Source: Fimbriimonadaceae bacterium (GTDB taxonomy: Bacteria > Armatimonadota > Fimbriimonadia > Fimbriimonadales > Fimbriimonadaceae). From it: a stretch of DNA of 64,000 bases. A program made the translations under genes and the position numbers. Under the pieces are notes generated by a model that saw only the letters and a program-made list of their open reading frames with translations, did not search any database and was not told where the DNA came from. Where the stretch lies: assembly GCA_019187105.1 (NCBI GenBank), contig JABAQM010000001.1:620001-684000 (forward strand), given 5' to 3'. Positions 16,942 to 25,029 of the stretch are shown here, piece after piece (position 1 is the first letter of the stretch; every line of letters starts with the position of its first letter).

Positions 16942-18315
16942 ATGCGGAACGACGACAAGGCTTTCATCCAAATCCTTAAGTCGCTCGCCAAGATCGACAA
17001 CCCCGACGTCATCCGGGAGGAGCTTGAGGATTTCCGGCCCGAAGACGTCGCCGAGGCCTTTCCGCGTTTAACTGTCGAGGAACAGGTTGGCGTGCTTCGC
17101 CAGCTCGACGCCGAAACCGCTGCCTACGTCCTCGTCGAGCTTCCCCGCGATACCACCCGCGGCTTGCTGGACGAGCTCCCTGACTTTGCCCTCGCCCACT
17201 ACCTCGACATCCTGCCGATGGACGAGGCGGTCGAGCTCAAGGAAGACCTCGACCCGGAGCGGTTCGAGAACCTCCTTGAGCTGATCCCCCGCGAAGACGC
17301 TCAGGAAATTCGGCGCCTCCTCATGTACCCCGAGGACTCCGCCGGACGCTTGATGACCGAGGACTTTGTCGAGGTCCAGCCCGACGAATCGATAGAATCC
17401 CTAATCGATCACATCCGAAAGGCACCTGAAGGCGAGTACGAAACCGTCAACGACATCTATGTCCTGAACGAGGATCGCCACCTGCTTGGCGTCTTCAGCC
17501 TTCGGCAAGCTCTGCGAGCACCGCAGGGCGCAACGGCGCGCGACGTGATGAACGACAACATCATCGGCAGCACGGCTTCGACACCGGCGGAAGAGGTCGC
17601 CCGCCAAATCGCGCGCTACGGCTTCTATGCGATGCCAATTCTCGATGAGCGGGGCCGGATGCTAGGGATCTTCACAGTTGACGATGCCCAGGCGCTCCTC
17701 AAGGAAGAGGAAACCGAGGACATGCTCAAACTGGCCGGCGTTTCGGGATCCGTTGAAGCATATCTATCCCTTGACGTGTTCCAACTCGTCAAGCGACGGC
17801 TCCCCTGGCTGATGGCTCTATTCGTGGCCGAATTTCTGACCGGGACCGTCATGCGCCATTATGGCAACGCAACCGGCCAGAACGTGCTGAACCCAATCAC
17901 GTTCTTCATTCCGCTGCTCATCGGCGCCGGTGGTAACTGCGGTTCCCAGGTCACCACCACGATCACGCGCTCGCTCGCCGTGGGCGAAATCCGAACCTCT
18001 GACGTGTTGCTGGTGGTCCGGCGCGAACTCATGGTTGCAACCGTCATCGGCTTAACTCTTGGAATCTGCGGCTATATCCGTGCGGTGATGTGGAACTCCG
18101 GTGCATCGCTCTCGATGGTGGTGGGTCTCGCGCTACCCGCTATCGTGATCTGGGCAACGACAATTGGCTCGATGCTGCCGCTCGCTGCCAAGCGGGTGGG
18201 CATCGACCCCGCCGTGATGAGCGCGCCGTTCATTACCACCTTTGTCGACGCTACGGGCCTGATCATCTACTTTGAGATCGCCAAGCAGTTTCTAGGTCCC
18301 CACTTAGGCGCATGA
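16942..18315 (+). CDS. mgtE: Magnesium transporter MgtE
   Basis: 457-aa MgtE channel-type Mg2+ transporter. The cytosolic N-domain (about 15-130, with paired DxxE helices), two CBS domains (about 135-255; motif MTEDFVEVQPDESI and SAGRLM) and a plug helix are followed by five membrane segments with the conserved PLLIGAGGNCGSQ pore region. Mg2+ bound at the N and CBS domains closes the pore in known homologues. ATG at 16942 has GGGAGG upstream. It lies 41 bases after livG and may be co-transcribed. Confidence 0.95.
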   Translation: MRNDDKAFIQILKSLAKIDNPDVIREELEDFRPEDVAEAFPRLTVEEQVGVLRQLDAETAAYVLVELPRDTTRGLLDELPDFALAHYLDILPMDEAVELKEDLDPERFENLLELIPREDAQEIRRLLMYPEDSAGRLMTEDFVEVQPDESIESLIDHIRKAPEGEYETVNDIYVLNEDRHLLGVFSLRQALRAPQGATARDVMNDNIIGSTASTPAEEVARQIARYGFYAMPILDERGRMLGIFTVDDAQALLKEEETEDMLKLAGVSGSVEAYLSLDVFQLVKRRLPWLMALFVAEFLTGTVMRHYGNATGQNVLNPITFFIPLLIGAGGNCGSQVTTTITRSLAVGEIRTSDVLLVVRRELMVATVIGLTLGICGYIRAVMWNSGASLSMVVGLALPAIVIWATTIGSMLPLAAKRVGIDPAVMSAPFITTFVDATGLIIYFEIAKQFLGPHLGA

Positions 18316-18332
18316 AGCTGTTGACGACTTTC

Positions 18333-19712
18333 CTAGCTCCTTGCGCCGCCAGTGGGTAGGCCAAAGACTATATCCGGTTGATCCTTGTCAGCCCCGCCCT
18401 GAACCCCTGTTCCGTGGTCATCGACGCCGTTATGGCCGACGCTCCAATAGATGCCCCGCGCCGGATCGACGCGCAGCGGCTTGCCGGAGAACGGATCCTT
18501 CGACTCCGGGAAGGACTTCTTGCCATCGGCAATCCACCGGGCTATAAGGCGGGTCCCTTCGCGATGGGTGCGACGGCTAAAATCCGCAGCGACACAGTGG
18601 GGGTAGATGAGGAGCAGCTGCCCCGCAACCAATCGACCGAACGGGTTGGTCTCGTTCGCGAGCGCCGACCGAGCCTCGTCAATCTCCGAATCGGTTGCCG
18701 GCGTACCTCCGCCCTCGATCACCGCTTTTGGCCATCTGGCGAGCCATTGCTCCCAAGGTGCAAGGTCACCCTCGATCGGACGATAGACCAAGGGATCCTG
18801 TGACATTAGGGGGCGGACCGCAGCATTCAGGTCTCTCGCCGTTTGGCGGATGTCGTAGGGCTTCTCGTGGCGTCCCAAGATTCTTCCCAGTTCTCCCACC
18901 TTCAGGCCCGGAAGCATGCTTTCGGCGCCCAATGGCAGCGTCGATGTTCGAAGGCTTTCGTTCGTCTCGGTTTCGTCGATTCCGAGTAGGATCCCGATTG
19001 TCGGCTGAGCTACATCCGAACCGATGGAGTCCTGATAGCCTGAAGGTTCACCGGCAGTCTCCTCGATCAGGCGGGCAATCTGGGCTGCCCTCGAGGCCAG
19101 GAATCCTCGACGTAGAAGCCGAAGGACCTCCGCCATGCATTCCGTTTCGATTGCGATCGCCACCAGGTATGGGATGAGGATTGGCTTTCCGTCGCGCAGG
19201 CGCTGACAGAAACGCAGTACGAGGCTGAGCCGATCAAGGGCATCCTTGTCGCGGCCCATCTCGGCGTCGCCCCGCATCGCCAGAGTCTTAACGCCGGTGA
19301 CATACTTCCAGGCTAACAGTTCGGGAAACCTGACCTCCGCGCCGGGGACGAAAGGAGGCTGGCAATAAGGCATCGTCAGACCCCGAGCGATCGCTTGTGC
19401 CATAGGCGCGATCCGCTTCTCCATCGTGAAGATTTCCTCGCCATCGGAAGGAGTCAACTCCGGCTTCTTTTGCAGCTCCTTTAGCCGATCACTAAGCCGC
19501 TTTGGCGGTATCGACTCTCGTCCAGTCTTTTGCCAAAGAATCCAGGCGTTCTCTTCGTCTGGAACCGCCTTCATGCTGCGCAGCCGTGGGTCGAGCTCGG
19601 CAAGCAATTCGGCGCGCGTCGGTGGCATCGCCGGCATGGAGGGATTCTTGCCGCAACCTTGCGCCAAGGCTATGAGTGGCAGCAAAGGCACCAGCATGCG
19701 CGAGAAGACCAC
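18333..19712 (-). CDS. Lipoprotein of unknown function with pseudopilin-like end
   Basis: 459 aa. The N-terminus (MLVPLLPLIALAQGCGK) is a lipoprotein signal. The middle is helical without a named family. The C-terminus, with DPFSGKPLRVDPARGIYWSVG, then HNGVDDHGTG and PDIVFGLP, resembles the calcium-binding tail of type II secretion pseudopilins that also ends many uncharacterised secreted proteins. Start GTG at 19712, ATG at 19697 possible. It is probably anchored to a membrane and periplasmic or surface-exposed. Confidence 0.65.
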   Translation of the reverse strand: MVFSRMLVPLLPLIALAQGCGKNPSMPAMPPTRAELLAELDPRLRSMKAVPDEENAWILWQKTGRESIPPKRLSDRLKELQKKPELTPSDGEEIFTMEKRIAPMAQAIARGLTMPYCQPPFVPGAEVRFPELLAWKYVTGVKTLAMRGDAEMGRDKDALDRLSLVLRFCQRLRDGKPILIPYLVAIAIETECMAEVLRLLRRGFLASRAAQIARLIEETAGEPSGYQDSIGSDVAQPTIGILLGIDETETNESLRTSTLPLGAESMLPGLKVGELGRILGRHEKPYDIRQTARDLNAAVRPLMSQDPLVYRPIEGDLAPWEQWLARWPKAVIEGGGTPATDSEIDEARSALANETNPFGRLVAGQLLLIYPHCVAADFSRRTHREGTRLIARWIADGKKSFPESKDPFSGKPLRVDPARGIYWSVGHNGVDDHGTGVQGGADKDQPDIVFGLPTGGARS

Positions 19713-19745
19713 TCTGGCTTGGACCTTACCCCGGGTTTGGTTGCG

Positions 19746-21110
19746 TCAAGACGGTTCTGAACTCGGATTGTCCTCGTCCCACAGCCGCACGTTCCTTTCC
19801 TCTTTAATGAGAAATCCGCCAATGCAGGCCGTAATCAGGGCGATGCCGATGGGATAGGCCAATCCCATATACATGTTGCCCGTGCCCTTTTCAAGAGCCG
19901 TCGAGATGAGCGGCACGAGTCCGCCGAAAATGCCGTTGCCGATGTGGTAGGGGACGCTGAGCGACGTGTAGCGAATGCGGGTGGGAAACAACTCTACCAG
20001 GAAGGCCGCGATCGGGCCGTAGACCATCGTCACGAACAAAACTTGGACGAGGATCAACAGAGAAAGCAGGACCACGTTCGGGTTGACCGACGCGGTTCCG
20101 TTCCAGCCCGCCGCATGAGTCATCCCCATGTAGATCGGAACGTAGAAGGCGGCCGCCAAGACCATGCCCGACAAGATGATCGGCTTCCGGCCAATGCGAT
20201 CTGACCATGCGCCAAACACCAGGAAGAAGGGGGTTCCGAGCAGCAGCGCAATTGCGACAATCTGAAAGGCAACCGCTTTGTCGATTTTGAGTACCGTCTG
20301 CAGAAAATACAGCGCATAGAATTGGCCCGTGTACCAGACGACGCCCTGTCCCGCCGTTGCACCGAAGAGGGCCAGGAGCACCAACTTTCGATTCTGGGGG
20401 TCGCCGAAGCTTTCCTTCAGCGGATTGACCGAGACCTTTCCTTCCGACTTCAATCGAGCGAACATCGGCGACTCTTCCATGCGGCGACGTATCGCATAGC
20501 TGAAGATCACGAGCACGATGCTGAGCAGGAACGGAATGCGCCATCCCCAACTGTCGAATTCGGCCGCGGTAGTTCCCGAACTCACCAACAGGATCACGCC
20601 CAATGAGACGAAAAGCCCGAGGGTCGCCGTGGTCTGAATGAACGAGGTGTAAAAGCCTCGCCGGCCATCCGGCGAGTGTTCGGCGACATAAGTAGCGGCG
20701 CCACCATACTCCCCGCCCAAAGCCAAGCCTTGGAGCAGCCGCAGAAGTAGGAGCAGCGCCGGCGCCAGAACCCCTGCCGTCGCATACGTTGGCAGCAGTC
20801 CAATGGCGAATGTCGATCCGCCCATCAGCAACAGGGTCAACAGAAAGGTGGTCTTGCGCCCGACGACGTCGCCAAGGCGACCAAAAACTATTGCACCAAA
20901 GGGCCGCACCACGAAGCCGGTGGCGAACGTTGCCAACGTGCTAAGCAGGGCCCAGGTCGGATTATCTTTTGGAAAAAACTGGGTCGCAAGTGTCGTCGCC
21001 AGACTGCCAAAGATATAAAAGTCGTACCACTCGATCAGCGTTCCCGCCGAACTTGCACCGATGACTTTCCAAATGCCCTGCTGCGCCTGCTGCCCCATCA
21101 TCCTTAACAC
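19746..21110 (-). CDS. MFS metabolite:proton symporter (MHS family)
   Basis: 454 aa, about twelve membrane segments. N-terminal ASSAGTLIEWYDFYIFG and the loop RLGDVVGRKTTF are the hallmarks of the metabolite:H+ symporter group (ProP, KgtP, ShiA, YhjE relatives). A second GRLGD-like loop is SDRIGRKPI. Substrate cannot be told from sequence; dicarboxylates, osmolytes or shikimate are typical of the group. Start GTG 21110 with ATGs at 21101 and 21098 as alternatives. Confidence 0.88.
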   Translation of the reverse strand: MLRMMGQQAQQGIWKVIGASSAGTLIEWYDFYIFGSLATTLATQFFPKDNPTWALLSTLATFATGFVVRPFGAIVFGRLGDVVGRKTTFLLTLLLMGGSTFAIGLLPTYATAGVLAPALLLLLRLLQGLALGGEYGGAATYVAEHSPDGRRGFYTSFIQTTATLGLFVSLGVILLVSSGTTAAEFDSWGWRIPFLLSIVLVIFSYAIRRRMEESPMFARLKSEGKVSVNPLKESFGDPQNRKLVLLALFGATAGQGVVWYTGQFYALYFLQTVLKIDKAVAFQIVAIALLLGTPFFLVFGAWSDRIGRKPIILSGMVLAAAFYVPIYMGMTHAAGWNGTASVNPNVVLLSLLILVQVLFVTMVYGPIAAFLVELFPTRIRYTSLSVPYHIGNGIFGGLVPLISTALEKGTGNMYMGLAYPIGIALITACIGGFLIKEERNVRLWDEDNPSSEPS

Positions 21111-21243
21111 GGATCACTAAGGGTAGAAGCTGCGGTGATCGTTTGGCCTTTCCGATCGGCGACGACTAAAAGGGTCGGCAAGTCGTGGTGGTCTCGGGCC
21201 CTCGGTACGGAAACCAAGGGCCGACCCAAACGCCGGCCTTTGA

Positions 21244-22434
21244 TCAGGCCTGGGGGGTTCCCTCGCTATCGGGGTGATGCCACGGGGGAAGAATCTTCAC
21301 AAGTACATAAAGGATGGCGATCGGCAAGGCGAGGAGAAAGACAGTTCCCAGCACGCCCTCGTACCCGACCAGTTCCAACCGGTATGTCGTTAGCCCTTTC
21401 AAGCTCTTCGAGAAGAGCTGGCCACCGATTACGACATTCCACCGCATGGCGAACACGCCCAAGAGGACGAAGGAGGCGGCGGCCGTATAAATGGCCCCCC
21501 GGACCGCTGGATGTGGCCAGAACCACCGGGTGATCGCGATCATCAGCAACGGTACGAATCCACCAAGGACCAGCTGCAAGCCGATGATCGTCCAGAACAG
21601 ATAACCCGAGGTGAGCATCGACATGATCTCCACCCATTCGCCTGCCTCGTAAATCCGATGGACGATGTCCAAGGTTTCCAGGGTGAGGTCGAATATCAGG
21701 GCGAACATAAGGTATCGCGCGATCGCGTCGAGACACGGCACGTTCTGGGGAACCTTCCTGAGTTTCGACGATACGATGAAGATCAGCATCACGAGAGCGA
21801 TGCCACTAACGATCGCCGACAGCAGGAAGATAATCGGCATCAGCACGCTGGACCACCAAGGATTGCTCTTAAGTGAGCCGAAGATGAAACCCACGTATCC
21901 ATGGAGGAGAACAGCCGACGGGATACCGATAATCGTGAGAAATCTTCCCGCCTTGTCATCGAAGTCAAGTGCCTTTTTCGAGACGTCCTTAACCCCAAGC
22001 GTCAGCATCGTGTAAAAAAGCCGCACGATCCCTCTCGTGCTCTGGGATTTCAGCACGATTTCGCCGCGGAAATCGAACCATATCTCCAAAAGGAGTACGA
22101 CCATCAAATACCATAGGTAGACGAAGCCGAAGATCGCCATCGCAGAGCTGAGGTGTGGCGTGATCATGATCTCCCACGCGCGCTCTGGATGCCCCAAGTG
22201 CGAAACGAGCGGAATTGGTGCGCAAATAAGAAACGCAAGAGAAGTTAACAATGCGATCCGGTACGTCGGCGCCACCGGCTTGGCGTTGAAAACCCTCACC
22301 AGCGACGCCAGGATAAAGGCGCCCGCCACAAGCCCGGTCAGAAACGGGTAGAGAACGATAAGGATGCTCCACTGAAGCTCCTTTTCGTTTGGAAAAACAA
22401 AGCCAGAGTTTGCGAGGGGCAGCAGTCCCACCAT
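21244..22434 (-). CDS. nrfD: NrfD/PsrC-type quinone-interacting membrane subunit
   Basis: 396-aa polytopic protein of the NrfD/PsrC family. About nine or ten hydrophobic segments are visible, with SHLGHPERAWEI near residue 78 as the conserved loop. Family members exchange electrons between membrane quinones and an Fe-S partner. It is the last gene of a three-gene unit with a four-cluster Fe-S protein and a tetraheme cytochrome c; its ATG is 2 bases after the Fe-S gene's stop codon. Confidence 0.88.
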   Translation of the reverse strand: MVGLLPLANSGFVFPNEKELQWSILIVLYPFLTGLVAGAFILASLVRVFNAKPVAPTYRIALLTSLAFLICAPIPLVSHLGHPERAWEIMITPHLSSAMAIFGFVYLWYLMVVLLLEIWFDFRGEIVLKSQSTRGIVRLFYTMLTLGVKDVSKKALDFDDKAGRFLTIIGIPSAVLLHGYVGFIFGSLKSNPWWSSVLMPIIFLLSAIVSGIALVMLIFIVSSKLRKVPQNVPCLDAIARYLMFALIFDLTLETLDIVHRIYEAGEWVEIMSMLTSGYLFWTIIGLQLVLGGFVPLLMIAITRWFWPHPAVRGAIYTAAASFVLLGVFAMRWNVVIGGQLFSKSLKGLTTYRLELVGYEGVLGTVFLLALPIAILYVLVKILPPWHHPDSEGTPQA

Positions 22435-22436
22435 GA

Positions 22437-23234
22437 CTAGACAACCTCCTTGCTAAGCCCTTTGTATCGGACTTTCGCCTCCGTTTTCAAGTGCGGCTTC
22501 ATGACCATCGTCGGGTTCTCGCTAATGAACTTTGAAACCGGGCTCTTCTCGTCGCTGAGGTCTCCAAAGATGCGGGCTCCGGTCGGACACACCTCGACGC
22601 ACGCGGGCAACTTGCCCTGCTTCAGCCGGTGGTAGCACAGAGTGCACTTGTCGGCTGTGTTCTTGACGGGATTCCAGAACCGGGATCCGTATGGACAGGC
22701 TTGGATGCAGTATCGGCAGCCCACGCACCAGTCGTAATCGACGAGGACGACCCCTTCCTTCGTCTCGAATGTTGCTCCCACAGGGCACACCTGGGTGCAG
22801 GGCGAATCATCACAGTGGTTACAAAGCTTTGGCACAAAGTAGGCCCGCTCCACATCGGCGTCGTCAATTTCATCTTCGAACCCGTCCATCCCGCCGTTTG
22901 GCGAGGTAATCACGACGGATCCGTCCTTCTTCACCACGTACCTCTCGATCCAGGTTCGGAAATGGCCGGAAGGGACATTGTTTTCCACCGAGCACGCTTG
23001 AACGCACAGTCCGCAGCCAATGCACTTCTCGATATCGATCGCCATCGCATACCAAGGCGATCCTGGGTATTCGGCTCCCTTCTTGCTGGCGTTGAGCTTC
23101 ATCTCTCGGCGGCAGTTCTGCAGGGACGTGACCGCGGCCGCACCTCCCGCTACGCCGGCCGCAATCAACAGGACTGACCTGCCGACGGTCTGGAGCATTT
23201 CCTTTCGGCTCATCTCATAACTTTCGTCGCTCAT
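22437..23234 (-). CDS. nrfC: Four-cluster [4Fe-4S] electron-transfer protein (NrfC/PsrB-like)
   Basis: 265 aa. Sixteen cysteines form four ferredoxin-type sets: 71/74/77/81, 138/141/146/150, 170/173/176/180 and 197/200/212/216, as in NrfC, PsrB and DmsB. The N-terminus has an SRKEML segment before a hydrophobic stretch, which may be a Tat signal with RK instead of RR, giving a periplasmic protein. It should pass electrons between the cytochrome and NrfD. Its ATG overlaps the cytochrome stop codon by 4 bases. Confidence 0.9.
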   Translation of the reverse strand: MSDESYEMSRKEMLQTVGRSVLLIAAGVAGGAAAVTSLQNCRREMKLNASKKGAEYPGSPWYAMAIDIEKCIGCGLCVQACSVENNVPSGHFRTWIERYVVKKDGSVVITSPNGGMDGFEDEIDDADVERAYFVPKLCNHCDDSPCTQVCPVGATFETKEGVVLVDYDWCVGCRYCIQACPYGSRFWNPVKNTADKCTLCYHRLKQGKLPACVEVCPTGARIFGDLSDEKSPVSKFISENPTMVMKPHLKTEAKVRYKGLSKEVV

Positions 23235-23683
23235 TGCCCCTCCTCCCCATCCTCTTGCGGATGGATCTCATGGCAAGCCACGCACTTGGAATCCGGGTTA
23301 TGGCTCTTCGGGTCGATTTGTGGATACCAGTCAGGTCGAGAGACGATCTTAGCGTGACACCGGGAACAGTCGTCTCTTGTGGCTGGCATCGCCGGTTTCG
23401 CCTTCTCATAATCCGTCGCATGGACGGAGGCTGGGCCATGGCAGGATTCGCAGTGGACGCCGGCCTTCACGTGGAGTGTCGTCCCGAACTTGTCCTCGTG
23501 ACAATCGCGACAGGCTTCCATTCCGGCGAAGCTGACTGTGCTGGCGGCTACAGCGGCTGGACCAACTGATCGGTAAAAGCCACCCTCATCGAAGCCCGGC
23601 GGCTTCAGCTGTGACCTGAGACCCATGAAGAGTCCCAGAAATCCTACGAACAAAATCAGTATTCGTACTACCTGCGGAGCCAT
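23231..23683 (-). CDS. Tetraheme cytochrome c
   Basis: 150 aa with one N-terminal membrane anchor (residues 6-23) and four CxxCH heme sites at 58-62, 78-82, 106-110 and 134-138, resembling small NrfH/NapC-like or class III-like electron carriers. ATG at 23683 chosen because GGGGGAC precedes it; the TTG at 23707 is poorer. It is the first gene of the cytochrome/Fe-S/NrfD unit. No molybdopterin or other catalytic subunit is nearby. Confidence 0.88.
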   Translation of the reverse strand: MAPQVVRILILFVGFLGLFMGLRSQLKPPGFDEGGFYRSVGPAAVAASTVSFAGMEACRDCHEDKFGTTLHVKAGVHCESCHGPASVHATDYEKAKPAMPATRDDCSRCHAKIVSRPDWYPQIDPKSHNPDSKCVACHEIHPQEDGEEGQ

Positions 23684-23860
23684 TTCGTCCCCCACGAACA
23701 GCCCCAACGTTGCGCAAACCTCCGAAACTCGTCGGGGCGGTTACTTTTTTGCGATCGTACCTACGGCAACTTCACCGCTAGCGGTCCCAAGCGCCAACTG
23801 TGATTGAAAGGGATTACATTAGGCAGTGCAAAAGTCTGGCGGACCTTGCCGAGTCGGGCG

Positions 23861-24742
23861 CTAGTACTTTACTCTCACATAGACCGTGAACTGAACCATC
23901 GGCTCGACCGGTGCCGGTCCGAGAACGGTGTCGAAGTCTTTCCCCTCCAGGCCGTGGTAATAGAAGCTGCGCGGCTTGCGTGCCAGCTGTATGACTTGGT
24001 TTGGCCGATAGCCATAAAGGCTTTCCGATTCCTGGGCCTGATAGGCGTCGTACATTTCCGAGGGGTAATAGACGCTGAACTGGGGAGGCATCACGCCGCT
24101 TACACGAATCGATCCTTGGTCGAAAAGCTTCTCGATTTCGGCCGCCCGACGCTTGATAACCGTTGCCGCCTCTTCCATCAAAGCGGCCTGTACCTTGGCA
24201 TGGTCCTTTACGATGTAATCGACCTTGACGAGGTCGAACACTTCCGCCTTGGCCGCCGCCTCGATGAGCGGATCGAGCATCTCCTTATCCCGGTACCGAA
24301 AGGCGATGTTCTTCTTGACTTCGAATCCGGCAACTACCTCTCGAACAACGCTGTTCCCCGCATCCTCGTAGCCATAGATACGGTTCTGGGCAACGAAGTC
24401 CACATAGGAATCCTTGCCAAGGATACGTAGAGCTGCCATCCCGTCGGTGAACTTCTTAACCGTCGCGTCCATCGCGCTACGCGCTGCCGCCAAGGTTTTC
24501 CCTTCCATGCTCACCGAGAACATCGCCACGTACTCGTCAGCGGGCACATTGGCAAGCACGCTCGCCTCCAGGTAGCGACCGTCTTCCTGTCTCCACGTGC
24601 TCCGCTTGGCGAGTTCCGCCTGGCGCGCAGCCTGGTATCCGGATGGACGATTCTGCTGATAGGCCGCGCTGCCACCGCCGACCTGAGCCGCTGGGCTCTT
24701 GGCCATCGTGGCTGCAACGAAAAGCGAGAGCAATAGGTGCAT
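23861..24742 (-). CDS. Exported SIMPL-domain (DUF541-like) protein
   Basis: 293 aa with a signal peptide (MHLLLSLFVAATMA). The region around DEYVAMFSVSMEGKTLAAARSAMDATVKKFTDGMAAL matches the SIMPL/DUF541 pattern: a strand, then a helix with regularly spaced Ala/Val, then a strand. Such proteins are periplasmic and of uncertain function. It ends 178 bases before the cytochrome operon on the same strand. The family call is moderate because homology is judged by eye. Confidence 0.6.
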   Translation of the reverse strand: MHLLLSLFVAATMAKSPAAQVGGGSAAYQQNRPSGYQAARQAELAKRSTWRQEDGRYLEASVLANVPADEYVAMFSVSMEGKTLAAARSAMDATVKKFTDGMAALRILGKDSYVDFVAQNRIYGYEDAGNSVVREVVAGFEVKKNIAFRYRDKEMLDPLIEAAAKAEVFDLVKVDYIVKDHAKVQAALMEEAATVIKRRAAEIEKLFDQGSIRVSGVMPPQFSVYYPSEMYDAYQAQESESLYGYRPNQVIQLARKPRSFYYHGLEGKDFDTVLGPAPVEPMVQFTVYVRVKY

Positions 24743-24990
24743 GATTCCTTCCCCGCCCCACTGGGCTATCGGCTTGGACGGCGAGGGGTGCTACGCGGGT
24801 TACAGTCAGTTCCGGCATCACGATGCCGTTCCAACGCGGGATTGGCTGCAGCCCTCCAGTTCCGAATGACTGGCAAAACACAGACACAACTCTACTAATC
24901 CGGGCGTAGAATAAATGCGGGGATAACCCGAAGAAAAATCGCGACAAAACCAAAAAGCTCGTCGTCCTTACTCTGCCAACTTAGAGGGGA

Positions 24991-25016
24991 CCCGATTCAC
25001 AAAACGTGCAATCGGG
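24991..25016 (+). promoter_or_regulatory. Hairpin overlapping nrdJ ribosome-binding site
   Basis: CCCGATT (24991-24997) pairs with AATCGGG (25010-25016), with a possible inner CAC/GTG pairing in the loop. The 3' arm covers part of GGGGA (25014-25018), the only Shine-Dalgarno-like sequence before the ATG at 25030. The layout would allow translation control of nrdJ. A second hairpin CGGCAT/ATGCCG lies at 24813-24828. No B12-riboswitch box or NrdR box was recognised in this 287-base leader. Confidence 0.35.
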
Positions 25017-25029
25017 GATGTGACTATCC

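Noticed and set aside
24743-25029. Cobalamin riboswitch before nrdJ
   Set aside because: No GCCACTG-type B12 box or the expected long leader structure was recognised; only local hairpins are present.
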